Shown here piece by piece: positions 8,972-16,942 of a stretch of DNA of 33,446 bases. Numbering within the stretch: position 1 is the first letter of the stretch; each line of letters begins with the position of its first letter. This stretch comes from Rikenellaceae bacterium. GTDB taxonomy: Bacteria; Bacteroidota; Bacteroidia; Bacteroidales; Rikenellaceae. The stretch spans positions 1 to 33,446 of the forward strand of contig JAFQJK010000051.1 in the NCBI GenBank assembly GCA_017415005.1, written 5' to 3'. Below the pieces are notes generated by a model that saw only the letters and a list, made by a program, of their open reading frames with translations, did not search any database and was not told where the DNA came from. The position numbers were made by a program, and so were the translations under genes.

Positions 8972-9008
8972 CTCCCCGCACGGGCCCCACCAGAGGGTAC
9001 CGCTGCGA

Positions 9009-9016
9009 CAAATATA
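9009..9016 (-). promoter_or_regulatory. -7 box of the metal-efflux operon
   Basis: On the minus strand TATATTTG is a perfect match to TAnnTTTG, 37 nt before the first start codon (8971). No clear TTG is seen at the -33 position, which could indicate activator dependence. Confidence 0.6.
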
Positions 9017-9081
9017 ACGATTTCCAGTTAAATGCGGCAGCCTGCGCCGGGAAAATATCGGAACGCCCGCCGGAAAACAAA

Positions 9082-9115
9082 CGGGCAGGCATCCGGAATA
9101 TTGGATGCCTGCCCG
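9082..9115 (-). terminator. Intrinsic terminator after the CoA-transferase
   Basis: A perfect 13-bp GC-rich stem (9082-9094 with 9103-9115) has an 8-nt loop. On the minus strand it is followed by TTTGTTTT. It lies about 70 nt after the CoA-transferase stop and before the efflux operon promoter, insulating the two units. Confidence 0.85.
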
Positions 9116-9183
9116 AAAATCGCCGGCCCTGGCGGGAGACGCGCCGCAGGGAAACTACGCCGCGCGCCACTCCGGCACCCCGG

Positions 9184-10509
9184 CTATTCGTTGACCGGAG
9201 TCTGGCTCTTGATATAGGTATGGTGGGCGCCCCAACGCTCGAAAGCCGCCTTGTCGAGGGCCTCGCGGTGGTCGGGATGCGCCACGCTGATGATCAGGCG
9301 CGCACGCTCCTGCAGCGTCTTGCCGTAGAGGTTGACAGCACCGTACTCCGTCACGAACCAGTGCAGGTGGGCGCGGGTCGTCACCACGCCGGCACCCGGC
9401 GAGAGCACCGGAGCGATCTTGCTCACGCCCTTGTTCGTGGCCGACGGCATCGCGAGGATCGCCTTGCCGCCCTCCGAGCGCGAAGCGCCGTACATGAAAT
9501 CGATCTGGCCGCCGACGCCCGAGTAGAACGTCGTACCCAGCGAGTCGGCGCACACCTGGCCCGTCAGGTCAACCTGCAGGGCCGAATTGATGGCCGTCAC
9601 CTTGGGGTTCTTGGCAATGATGAACGGATCGTTGGTATAGCCCACGTCCATCATCGCAACGCCCGGGTTATTGTCGATAAAATCGTATACCTTCTGCGAG
9701 CCCATCAGGAACGTCGAAACCATCTTACCCTTGTCGATCGCCTTGTTCCGGCCGTTGATAACGCCGCTCTCGACCAGCGGAAGCACGCCGTCGGCGAACA
9801 TCTCGGTGTGGATACCGAGGTCCTTATGGCCGCCCAGCTGGGCCAGCACGGCATTGGGGATCGCGCCGATACCCATCTGCAGGCAGGCACCGTCCTCGAT
9901 CAGGGCGGCGCAGTGGCGGCCGATCGCACACTCGATCTCGTTGGGGGCGCTGAAATGGGCCTCCTCAAGCGGAGTATCGTCCTCGACGAACGTGTCGATC
10001 TGGGAGGTGTGGATGAACGCGTCGCCGAACGAGCGGGGAACGTTCTTGTTGACCACGGCGATCACCGTACGGGCGCACTCGACAGCGGCCAGAGTCGCAT
10101 CGACCGAGGTACCCAGCGATACGTAACCGTGCTTGTCGGGCGACGACACCTGGATCATAGCCACGTCGCACGGCAGCACGCCGGAACGGTACAGCTTCTG
10201 GGTCTCGCTCAGGAAAACCGGAATGTAGTCGGCGTAGCCGCTCTGGGTCACCTTGCGCACGTTGCCGCCCACGAAGAACGAGTCGAGCTGGAAGATACCC
10301 TCGAACTCGGGAGCTGCATAGGGAGCCGGCCCCTCGGTGTGGAGATGGTGGATGTGGACGTGCTGGAACTCCTTATTGGCGCCCCGCTCGCACATGGCCT
10401 TGATCAGGCACTGAGGCGCGCTGGCCACGCTGCTCAGGTGGATGTGGTCGTACGACTTGATGACCTTCACCGCCTCGGCTGGCGACACGAAATTGATTTT
10501 ACTGGTCAT
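9184..10509 (-). CDS. Acetyl-CoA hydrolase/transferase family CoA-transferase (4-hydroxybutyrate/butyrate type)
   Basis: A 441-residue class I CoA-transferase, matching the short (about 430-450 residue) 4-hydroxybutyrate or butyryl-CoA:acetate branch rather than the roughly 500-residue Cat1/AarC branch. The probable catalytic glutamate is E236 in GIHTEMFADGV, placed almost exactly where Glu238 lies in the Clostridium 4-hydroxybutyrate CoA-transferase. Other family landmarks are QMGIGAIPNAVL (211-222), INSALQVDLTGQVCADSLG and GVGGQIDFMYGASRS. It would move CoA between an acyl-CoA and a free acid such as acetate through a glutamyl-CoA intermediate. The acyl specificity is not readable. It is divergent from korAB-type genes, with a -7 box at 10570-10577 and a terminator after it, so it forms a single-gene unit. 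A succinyl-CoA link to KorAB is only inferred. Confidence 0.88.
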   Translation of the reverse strand: MTSKINFVSPAEAVKVIKSYDHIHLSSVASAPQCLIKAMCERGANKEFQHVHIHHLHTEGPAPYAAPEFEGIFQLDSFFVGGNVRKVTQSGYADYIPVFLSETQKLYRSGVLPCDVAMIQVSSPDKHGYVSLGTSVDATLAAVECARTVIAVVNKNVPRSFGDAFIHTSQIDTFVEDDTPLEEAHFSAPNEIECAIGRHCAALIEDGACLQMGIGAIPNAVLAQLGGHKDLGIHTEMFADGVLPLVESGVINGRNKAIDKGKMVSTFLMGSQKVYDFIDNNPGVAMMDVGYTNDPFIIAKNPKVTAINSALQVDLTGQVCADSLGTTFYSGVGGQIDFMYGASRSEGGKAILAMPSATNKGVSKIAPVLSPGAGVVTTRAHLHWFVTEYGAVNLYGKTLQERARLIISVAHPDHREALDKAAFERWGAHHTYIKSQTPVNE

Positions 10510-10569
10510 GGTTTTACGGAAGGTTTATATGTTCATTGGTTATTTGGGTCGTTACGGATACGAAACGCG

Positions 10570-10577
10570 CAAAATTA
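10570..10577 (-). promoter_or_regulatory. -7 box of the CoA-transferase gene
   Basis: The minus strand reads TAATTTTG, a perfect TAnnTTTG match, about 60 nt before the start codon at 10509. The intergenic sequence around it is clearly AT-rich compared with the window, as expected for a promoter. No exact TTG is seen at -33. Confidence 0.55.
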
Positions 10578-10711
10578 ACTATTTTTATTGAGAATCCGAG
10601 TTCGGGTGGCGTTTTATGGCGCGACGACCGCAAAATCAATGGTCTGCGGCACTCCGGAACCGGGCGCACGCGTTTTCTGCACGACGGAGCATCAATGTTA
10701 AGAAAAAAGTG

Positions 10712-10719
10712 TATCTTTG
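10712..10719 (+). promoter_or_regulatory. -7 box of the 2-oxoacid:ferredoxin oxidoreductase operon
   Basis: TATCTTTG matches TAnnTTTG perfectly and lies 29 nt before the ATG at 10749, inside an AT-rich stretch. A -33 TTG is not evident. Confidence 0.6.
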
Positions 10720-10748
10720 ACAATCTTTGTAAAATTTAACCGTAAGTT

Positions 10749-12614
10749 ATGAGCAAAGCAGAAAATATAACAGAACTCGACGATGTCGTGATCCGGTTCT
10801 CGGGCGACTCGGGAGACGGGATGCAGCTCACAGGCACCCTGTTCGCCGACACCTCGGCCCTCGCGGGCAACGGCATCTCGACCTTCCCCGACTTCCCGGC
10901 CGAGATCCGCGCCCCGCAGGGCACCATCTCGGGCGTATCGGGCTACCAGGCCCACATCGGCGACCACAAGGTCAACACGCCCGGCGACCACTGCGACGTG
11001 CTCGTGGCGATGAACCCCGCGGCACTGCGCGCCAACGCCTGCTGGCTCAAGCGAGGCGCAACGGTCATCATCGACGCCGACCAGTTCAACGAGAAGAGCG
11101 TGGCGCGGGCCGGATTCGCCACCGACGACCCGATCGCCGAGCTGGGACTCGCCGAGTACAACATCGTCGCGCCGGGTATCACGACAATGACGCGGGCGGC
11201 GCTCGAGAGCGTCAACCTCGACCTGAAGACCATCACCAAGTGCAAGAACATGTTCGCGCTGGGCATTTGCTGCTTCCTGTTCAACCGCCCGCTCGACCAC
11301 ATCGAGGCCTTCATCGACCGTAAGTTCGGCCGCAAAAGCGCCGAGCTCGCCACTGCCAACAAGCAGGCCCTCAACGGCGGCTACAACTACGCGCACAACA
11401 CGCACGCCTTCGCCAACACCTACAACATCAAGCCCGCGTCGCTCGAGCCGGGCATCTACCGCAATATCAGCGGCAACCAGGCGACGGCATGGGGCCTGAT
11501 CGCCGCATCCGAAAAAAGCGGGCGGCCGCTCTTCTGCGGCTCGTACCCGATCACTCCGGCCACGGCCATCCTCGAGGAACTGGCCAAGCGCAAGGACCTC
11601 GGGGTCAAGACCCTGCAGGCCGAGGACGAGATCGCGGGCATCTGCACCGCGATCGGCGCCGCCTTTGCCGGCAACTTCGCCGTCACCTCGACCTCGGGGC
11701 CCGGACTCTCGCTCAAGTCGGAGGCACTCGGCCTGGCCGTGATGACCGAGCTGCCGCTCGTGGTGGTCAACGTCCAGCGCGGCGGCCCCTCGACCGGCCT
11801 GCCGACCAAGACCGAACAGAGCGACCTGATGCAGGCCCTCTGGGGACGCAACGGCGAGTGCCCGCTGGTGGTCATCGCCACCAGCTCGCCGTCGGACTGC
11901 TTCCACTACGCCTTCTGGGCCGGCAAGATCGCCATGGAACACATGACCCCGGTCATCCTGCTCTCGGACGGCTTCACGGCCAACGGCTCGGAGCCGTGGC
12001 GCATCCCGTCGATGAAGGATTATCCGGCCATCAAGCCGCCCATCGTGCGGCATGCCCCCGAAGGCGGCTTCCTGCCTTACAAGCGCGACGAGAAGCGGCT
12101 GGCCCGCTCGTGGGCCCTCCCCGGCACGAAAGGCGTCGAGCACCGCATCGGCGGCCTCGAAAAAGACTTCCTCAAAGGATGTATCTCGTACGATCCGGCC
12201 AACCACCAGAAGATGGTCGACATCCGCGCAGCCAAAGTGACGCGCGTGGCCGACTTCATCCCCCGGCAGGAGGTGATCGGACCCCGCAGCGGCGACCTGC
12301 TGGTCGTGGGCTGGGGCGGCACGCGGGGACACCTCTACTCGGCCGTCAAGGAGCTGCAGAAAGAGGGACGGAGCGTCTCGCTCTGTCACTTCAACTTCCT
12401 CAGCCCGCTGCCCCGCGGCGTGCGCGAGATCTTCGGGCGCTTCAAACGGATCGTCGTCTGCGAGCTCAACATGGGCCAAATGGCGAACTACCTGCGCATG
12501 AGCCTGCCCGAATTCCGATACGAGCAGTACAACAAGGTGGCCGGCCAGCCCTTTACGGTGACCGAGCTCGCCGGGGAGTTCAACCGCCTGCTAAACGAAA
12601 AAAGCCATGAATAA
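10749..12614 (+). CDS. korA: 2-oxoacid:ferredoxin oxidoreductase, fused gamma-alpha subunit (KorA type)
   Basis: A 621-residue protein joining the gamma domain to the alpha subunit of the 2-oxoacid oxidoreductase superfamily. Residues about 12-200 form the gamma-like domain (VVIRFSGDSGDGMQLTG, FPAEIRAPQGTISGVSGYQ). The alpha part starts near 240, with CGSYPITPATAILEELAK (263-280) and TSTSGPGLSLKSEALGLA (313-330), which carry the cofactor-proximal and substrate-channel residues. A domain II follows (about 480-600). With the TPP-binding partner downstream, it would oxidatively decarboxylate a 2-oxoacid, most often 2-oxoglutarate, to its acyl-CoA while reducing ferredoxin, or run in reverse. The two-gene gamma-alpha plus beta layout is the common KorAB form. 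The beta gene start overlaps this stop by 8 bp. The 2-oxoglutarate preference is inferred, not seen. Confidence 0.9.
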   Translation: MSKAENITELDDVVIRFSGDSGDGMQLTGTLFADTSALAGNGISTFPDFPAEIRAPQGTISGVSGYQAHIGDHKVNTPGDHCDVLVAMNPAALRANACWLKRGATVIIDADQFNEKSVARAGFATDDPIAELGLAEYNIVAPGITTMTRAALESVNLDLKTITKCKNMFALGICCFLFNRPLDHIEAFIDRKFGRKSAELATANKQALNGGYNYAHNTHAFANTYNIKPASLEPGIYRNISGNQATAWGLIAASEKSGRPLFCGSYPITPATAILEELAKRKDLGVKTLQAEDEIAGICTAIGAAFAGNFAVTSTSGPGLSLKSEALGLAVMTELPLVVVNVQRGGPSTGLPTKTEQSDLMQALWGRNGECPLVVIATSSPSDCFHYAFWAGKIAMEHMTPVILLSDGFTANGSEPWRIPSMKDYPAIKPPIVRHAPEGGFLPYKRDEKRLARSWALPGTKGVEHRIGGLEKDFLKGCISYDPANHQKMVDIRAAKVTRVADFIPRQEVIGPRSGDLLVVGWGGTRGHLYSAVKELQKEGRSVSLCHFNFLSPLPRGVREIFGRFKRIVVCELNMGQMANYLRMSLPEFRYEQYNKVAGQPFTVTELAGEFNRLLNEKSHE

Positions 12615-13641
12615 CCATAATTACGCATACACACCGGCCGACTTCAAAAGCGACCAGGAGGTCAAGTGGTGCCCCGGGTGCGGCAACCACGCCATCTTAA
12701 ACTCGGTGCTCAAGGCATTTCCCGAAGTAGCGGCCGAGCTCAAGTACACCCACGAGCGCTTCACCATCGTCTCGGGCATCGGATGCTCGTCGCGCTTCCC
12801 CTACTACGCCAAGACGTTCGGATTCCACGGCATCCACGGCAGGGCGACGGCCATCGCCACCGGCGTCAAAGTGGCCAACCCCAAGCTCACCGTGTGGCAG
12901 GTGACGGGCGACGGCGACGCGCTGGCCATCGGCGGCAACCACCTGATCCACGCCGTGCGCCGCAACATCGACATCAATATCCTGCTGTTCAACAACGAGA
13001 TATACGGCCTTACGAAAGGCCAGTATTCGCCCACCTCGAAGCTCGGCAAGGTGACCAAGACCTCGCCTTTCGGAACGGTCGAGCATCCGTTCAACCCGGG
13101 TGAGCTGGTACTCGGCGCGCGCGGCACGTTCTTCGCCCGGTCGGTCGACATGGAGCTCGAGCTCTCGAAAGCGTGCATGGTGGCCGCCGCCAAACACGAC
13201 GGAACATCGGTGGTCGAGATCCTGCAGAACTGCGTCATCTTCAACGACAAGACCTTCGGAGACTTCGCGCTCAACCGCGAAACGCGCGAGGAGCACACGA
13301 TCGTGCTGCGCCACGGCGAGAAGATGGTCTTCGGCAAGAACCGCGACAAGGGACTCGTGCAGATCGGCATGAAGCTGATGGTGGCCCGGATCGGCGAAGG
13401 GGGCGTGACGATCGACGACATCCTCACGCACAACGCCCACGAGCCCAACCCCGGCGTGCACATGATGCTCGTCAACATGAGCTATCCCAACTACCCGGTC
13501 GCGCTCGGCGTGATCCGAGACGTACCCGACAAGACCTACGACGACAACGTGCGCGACCAGGTCGAGGAGGTACGCAAGCAGGCCCCGATCGCCAGCGTCG
13601 ACGAGCTGCTGCGCAGCGGCGACACGTGGGAAGTGAAATAA
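12607..13641 (+). CDS. korB: 2-oxoacid:ferredoxin oxidoreductase beta subunit, TPP and Fe4S4 binding (KorB type)
   Basis: A 344-residue TPP-binding subunit. The TPP signature GDGDALAIGG...LLFNN spans residues 101-130 (the GDG-x-NN motif). Four cysteines suitable for one Fe4S4 cluster are present: C22 and C25 in WCPGCGNH, C60 in GIGCSSR and C209 in ILQNCVIFND. The IYGLTKGQYSPTS and TVEHPFNPGELVLGARGTFFAR stretches are typical of the KorB group. The gene overlaps the alpha gene by 8 bp and must be co-translated with it. No separate delta ferredoxin-like subunit is present here, so external ferredoxin should take the electrons. A very stable hairpin follows at 13667-13698. Confidence 0.92.
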   Translation: MNNHNYAYTPADFKSDQEVKWCPGCGNHAILNSVLKAFPEVAAELKYTHERFTIVSGIGCSSRFPYYAKTFGFHGIHGRATAIATGVKVANPKLTVWQVTGDGDALAIGGNHLIHAVRRNIDINILLFNNEIYGLTKGQYSPTSKLGKVTKTSPFGTVEHPFNPGELVLGARGTFFARSVDMELELSKACMVAAAKHDGTSVVEILQNCVIFNDKTFGDFALNRETREEHTIVLRHGEKMVFGKNRDKGLVQIGMKLMVARIGEGGVTIDDILTHNAHEPNPGVHMMLVNMSYPNYPVALGVIRDVPDKTYDDNVRDQVEEVRKQAPIASVDELLRSGDTWEVK

Positions 13642-13666
13642 CCGGAAGGGAATCGACGTACGCGAG

Positions 13667-13698
13667 GGCGGTCCGGGGGCTTCGGCTCCCGGACCGCC
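13667..13698 (+). terminator. UUCG-capped stem after korB, terminator-like
   Basis: A 14-bp stem (13667-13680 with 13685-13698, one G-U pair) is closed by a C(UUCG)G tetraloop, 25 nt after the korB stop. No U-run follows in either direction, so it may act as a 3'-end stabiliser or a weak terminator rather than a classic intrinsic terminator. Confidence 0.5.
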
Positions 13699-13831
13699 GG
13701 CTTACGGACAGGCCGGGACAGCCGGCCCTTCAGGACGTCACGGACACGCCGGGCCGGGCTGCACCGGGAGCGGACCCTGCCGGAAATGTATTTTCGACCG
13801 GGCGGGGAGACGGCAATTCGTTCCTTTTCAT

Positions 13832-13839
13832 TACCTTTG
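13832..13839 (+). promoter_or_regulatory. -7 box of the glycosyltransferase cluster
   Basis: TACCTTTG is a perfect TAnnTTTG match, 20 nt before the ATG at 13860, in a local AT-richer stretch. The -33 TTG is not clear. Confidence 0.55.
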
Positions 13840-13859
13840 CCAGCAAAACCGCACAACCG

Positions 13860-15548
13860 ATGACCAAACCGACTGGCAAGACGCTGAATCCGCAAGCGCT
13901 GCTCGGGCTGATGCTCGGCGCATGGTGGGTCGTGAACCTCGTGCAGGCCGCCTTCACCGGACTGGCCAACGACGAGGCCTACTACCATATGTTCGCGCAG
14001 CACCTCGCATGGGGCTACTTCGACCACCCGCCGATGACCGCGCTGCTCGTGCGGCTCGGGAGCTGGGTGGGCGGCGAGCTGGGCGTAAGGCTCCTGGCCA
14101 CGACGCTCCAGCCGCTCTACCTGTTCGTGCTCTGGCTCCTCGTGCGGCCCGCGGAGCCCACGCGCAAGGACGTAACGCTATACATGGCGCTCGCGGCCGG
14201 GCTCCCGATCCTGCAGCTCTACGGCTTCCTGGCCGTGCCCGACGGACCGCTGATGCTCTTCACCGCGCTGTTCCTGCTTTTCTATCGCCGGTTCTCGGAA
14301 CGCGGCCGGTGGGCCGACGCGCTGTGGATGGGGGCCGCGATGGCGGCGCTCGCGTACAGCAAGTACCACGGGGCGCTGGTGGTGCTGATCGCCGTGGCGG
14401 CCAACATGCGGCTGCTGCGCTCGCCCCGGTTCTGGGCGGCCTGCCTGCTCGCCCTCATGCTGATCGTCCCGCACCTGCTGTGGCAATACGGGCACGACTG
14501 GGTATCGTTCCGCTACCACCTCTCCGGGCGCAACCGCGACTTCGACATCTCGTACGTCACCGAATACCTGCTCAACGTGGTGGCCGTCTTCAACCCGCTG
14601 TTCGTCCCGCTGGCCGTGGCCGGGTGGATCAGGCGGCGCACCGGCGACATCGGACGGCGGGCTATGTACTGGATCGTCGCCGGCTTCCTCGTCTTCTTCC
14701 TGCTGTCGAGCATACGCGGTTATGTACAGCCCCAATGGGTGATCCCCATCACGTTCGGCGTGATCGCCCTCTTGTTCGACTATGCACGCGTCCGACCGCG
14801 CGCCGCGCGCTACCTGAAAACGGTCGCCCTGGTGACGATCGGGCTCGTCGTCTGCCTGCGGGTGCTGATGCTGTTCCCCAATGCGCCCGTCCGGTTCGAG
14901 GTGTTCGGCAACGAGGCGCGCAACGCCGCGATCGCGGCCGAGGCGGGGGACCTGCCGGTCCTGTTCGACGGCAGCTACACGGGGGCGGCCAAATACAACT
15001 TCTACACCGGGAACCCGTCGTTCGCACAGCCTACGCTCTTCTACCGCACGAGCCAGTATGAGCTGATGGACGACGACACGCGCTGGATCGGCCGCCGCGT
15101 AGTGGTGCAAACGCCCGGGCCATACGCCGACCGGGCCGTGACACTGCCCGACGGGACAGTCTTCCGTTACCGGATCGTCGACGACTTCCGGCCCGTACGG
15201 CTGGTAGACGTCCGCTTCGACGAGCCGCAGGGCACCCTGCATGCCAGTGATACGCTGCGCATCCCGCTCACCATGGCCAACCCCTACCCTTACGACATCA
15301 CGGTCGACGGCGACTCGGTGCGGCTGGCCATGGCCTGGCGCAAGCTCGGGACGGCTACCGAGACGATCCCGGTCGAGGGGTTCCGCGCCGTGTTGCCGGC
15401 CGGGGGCACGATCGCCGACACGGTGGTCTTCGCCGTGCCGGATGCCGGACGCCTGCCCGCCGGGAGATACCAGACCGGCTTCACCCTGCTCGCACCGCCG
15501 CTCACTCCCTGGTTCTGCGGCCAGCAGTCTCACCTCGAAATCCGCTGA
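13860..15548 (+). CDS. GT39/ArnT-like polyprenyl-phosphate-sugar membrane glycosyltransferase
   Basis: A 562-residue polytopic membrane protein. The ATG at 13860 is chosen because it follows a -7 box and begins right before the first helix; the frame is open far upstream into korB in the wrong register. The first periplasmic loop contains NDEAYY (about residues 37-42) and YFDHPPM, the acidic catalytic pattern of the GT-C PMT_2/ArnT family. About ten to twelve hydrophobic helices follow to around residue 335. The C-terminal part, from about residue 410 to 562, is not membrane-like: it reads as beta-strand-rich, Ig-like sequence (VRLVDVRFDEPQGTLHASDT and similar). Such enzymes transfer a sugar from a lipid phosphate carrier to a lipid, glycan or protein on the periplasmic side. 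The acceptor is unknown. The GtrA-like gene follows after 8 bp. Confidence 0.82.
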   Translation: MTKPTGKTLNPQALLGLMLGAWWVVNLVQAAFTGLANDEAYYHMFAQHLAWGYFDHPPMTALLVRLGSWVGGELGVRLLATTLQPLYLFVLWLLVRPAEPTRKDVTLYMALAAGLPILQLYGFLAVPDGPLMLFTALFLLFYRRFSERGRWADALWMGAAMAALAYSKYHGALVVLIAVAANMRLLRSPRFWAACLLALMLIVPHLLWQYGHDWVSFRYHLSGRNRDFDISYVTEYLLNVVAVFNPLFVPLAVAGWIRRRTGDIGRRAMYWIVAGFLVFFLLSSIRGYVQPQWVIPITFGVIALLFDYARVRPRAARYLKTVALVTIGLVVCLRVLMLFPNAPVRFEVFGNEARNAAIAAEAGDLPVLFDGSYTGAAKYNFYTGNPSFAQPTLFYRTSQYELMDDDTRWIGRRVVVQTPGPYADRAVTLPDGTVFRYRIVDDFRPVRLVDVRFDEPQGTLHASDTLRIPLTMANPYPYDITVDGDSVRLAMAWRKLGTATETIPVEGFRAVLPAGGTIADTVVFAVPDAGRLPAGRYQTGFTLLAPPLTPWFCGQQSHLEIR

Positions 15549-15556
15549 TCCATCCT

Positions 15557-15925
15557 ATGCTCGCTCAATTCCTCAAATTCTGCGTGGTCGGCGCAACGGG
15601 AGTCATCATCGACTTCGGCCTCACCTACCTGCTCAAAGAGAAACTGCGCCTCAACAAATACCTGTCGAACTCGACGGGATTCGTCTGCGCCGCCTCGTCG
15701 AACTACATCTTCAACCGCATATGGACCTTCCATAGCGAGAACCCCGACATCGCGGGCCAGTACCTGATGTTCATCGGATTCTCGCTGATCGGCCTGGCGC
15801 TCAACAACGGCATCATCTACCTGCTGCACGGACGCGGCAAGCTCAATTTCTACTTCTCGAAGCTGATGGCCATGGCCGTCGTGACGTTCTGGAACTTCTT
15901 CATGAACTATTTCTTCACGTTCTGA
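15557..15925 (+). CDS. GtrA-like small membrane protein
   Basis: A 122-residue protein with four predicted membrane helices (about 5-25, 35-55, 68-90 and 98-120). It carries the GtrA family pattern FLKFCVVGATGVIIDFGLTYLL at the start, NYIFNRIWTF in the middle and FWNFFMNYFFTF at the end. GtrA-family proteins are thought to help flip undecaprenyl-phosphate-linked sugars across the membrane. It starts 8 bp after the GT39-like gene, so co-transcription and a shared pathway are likely. No GT2 enzyme that would charge the carrier lipid (GtrB/DPM-like) is encoded in this window. Confidence 0.88.
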   Translation: MLAQFLKFCVVGATGVIIDFGLTYLLKEKLRLNKYLSNSTGFVCAASSNYIFNRIWTFHSENPDIAGQYLMFIGFSLIGLALNNGIIYLLHGRGKLNFYFSKLMAMAVVTFWNFFMNYFFTF

Positions 15926-15993
15926 TCCTTCACGTTCTGACGCGGCAGGGCTTTTGCACGCCTGCGGCGAACAGATGCTAAAACCACTCGCAT

Positions 15994-16551
15994 ATGGCAA
16001 CCGAAAAGGAAAAAATGCTCAGCGGCGAGCTCTACTCGGCCGCCGATCCCGAGCTCGTCAGGGAGCGTAAGCGGACGCACCTGCTGTTGCACCGCCTCAA
16101 CACCACCGAGTTCGGCAACGAGGACACCTACGGCGAGATCGTCGGCGAGCTGCTCCCGCACTGCCCCGCCGACATCTTCATCCAGCCGCCGTTCTACTGC
16201 GACTACGGGTCGAACATCTACTGCGGCGAACAGGCCTTCTTCAACTACGACTGCGTGGTGCTCGACGTCGCCCCGGTGCGCATCGGGGCGCGCTGCTTCT
16301 TCGCCCCGAAGGTGCAGCTCTACACTGCCACCCACCCCATCGACCACATCGTACGCGGCCACCAGTTGCTCGAATACGGCAAGCCGATCACCATCGGCGA
16401 CGACTGCTGGATCGGGGGCGGCAGCGTGATCTGCCCGGGCGTGACGATCGGCGACCGCGTGGTGATCGGCGCAGGATCGGTCGTAACGAAGGACATTCCC
16501 TCAGACTCGGTCGCATACGGTAATCCCGCCGTGCCGAGACCCCGGAAATAG
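15994..16551 (+). CDS. maa: Maltose/galactoside O-acetyltransferase-like hexapeptide acetyltransferase
   Basis: A 185-residue left-handed beta-helix acetyltransferase of the Maa/LacA/NodL group. The N-terminal mac domain is visible as EKMLSGELYSAADPELVRERKR (about residues 6-27). Hexapeptide-repeat turns follow, including ITIGDDCWIGGGSVICPGVTIG (129-150), and the putative catalytic histidine lies in the TATHPID segment (about residue 114), as in this family. The ending VVTKDIPSDSVAYGNPA is classic. It would acetylate a sugar hydroxyl using acetyl-CoA in the cytosol. The actual acceptor is unknown. It lies 68 bp after the GtrA-like gene and may be part of the same transcript, which ends at the terminator at 16571. 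Confidence 0.9.
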   Translation: MATEKEKMLSGELYSAADPELVRERKRTHLLLHRLNTTEFGNEDTYGEIVGELLPHCPADIFIQPPFYCDYGSNIYCGEQAFFNYDCVVLDVAPVRIGARCFFAPKVQLYTATHPIDHIVRGHQLLEYGKPITIGDDCWIGGGSVICPGVTIGDRVVIGAGSVVTKDIPSDSVAYGNPAVPRPRK

Positions 16552-16570
16552 ACCCGGAGACCGTACAACA

Positions 16571-16602
16571 GAATATCCCGCCTCGGACGAGACGGGATAT
16601 TC
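16571..16602 (+). terminator. Intrinsic terminator after the acetyltransferase
   Basis: A 10-bp perfect stem (16571-16580 with 16593-16602) plus three inner pairs and a 4-nt loop is followed by TTGTTT. It separates the plus-strand cluster from the converging minus-strand protease unit. Confidence 0.8.
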
Positions 16603-16687
16603 TTGTTTGAAAAGCGGCTGGCCGGACAAGCGAGGACGAACGCGCTGCGGCCGCGCGAGTATACGCCGGCACAGGGACACCCGACCC

Positions 16688-16942
16688 TTACTCCACGGGC
16701 AGGCAGGCGTCAGGACCGGCCCCGGCCGCCGTATCGGGCGAGCCGGCCTCATCCGGCGTTACACGGGGAGCTGTCTCCGCCCCGACGGGCCGGACCGCCA
16801 GCGAATCGCCGGTCGGGGCCGCCGTCTCCGTCTCAGCGGGAGCCGGCTGGTCGCGGTTCCCGGACGAGACCCAGACGATCAGGATGACCGCCACGATCAC
16901 GACCAGGATACCGATCGTCTTCCTATTCTTCTTCATGTCCAT
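16688..16942 (-). CDS. Small single-pass membrane protein overlapping the S41 protease gene
   Basis: An 84-residue predicted protein. A lysine/arginine-rich start (MDMKKNRK) leads into one hydrophobic helix (IGILVVIVAVILIVWV, about residues 10-25), followed by a disordered Pro/Ala/Thr/Glu tail. Its first ATG (16942) or the third-codon ATG (16936) lies inside the last codons of the protease gene in another frame, an overlap of about 14-20 bp that suggests coupled translation. I recognise no family. The basic-helix-acidic-tail design looks like a small inner-membrane accessory protein. It could be spurious, but the frame stays free of stops and the hydrophobic run is well formed. Confidence 0.55.
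   Translation of the reverse strand: MDMKKNRKTIGILVVIVAVILIVWVSSGNRDQPAPAETETAAPTGDSLAVRPVGAETAPRVTPDEAGSPDTAAGAGPDACLPVE

Noticed and set aside
9184-10509. Possible loss of the catalytic glutamate in the CoA-transferase (INSALQVDL has Q where some relatives may have E)
   Set aside because: The family's catalytic Glu238 position corresponds by length and motif to E236 in HTEMFADGV, which is present.
10698-12479. Long minus-strand open frame (593 codons) opposite korA
   Set aside because: Antisense to a strongly conserved enzyme, with composition bias and no signal or domain; a GC-driven shadow.
13173-13859. Upstream extension of the GT39-like frame into korB
   Set aside because: The extension is out of frame with korB, Arg-rich and shadow-like; the ATG at 13860 follows a good -7 box and precedes the first helix.
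14178-15533. 451-codon minus-strand frame opposite the GT39-like gene
   Set aside because: Charged low-complexity translation with no helices or domains, while the plus strand encodes a convincing membrane enzyme.
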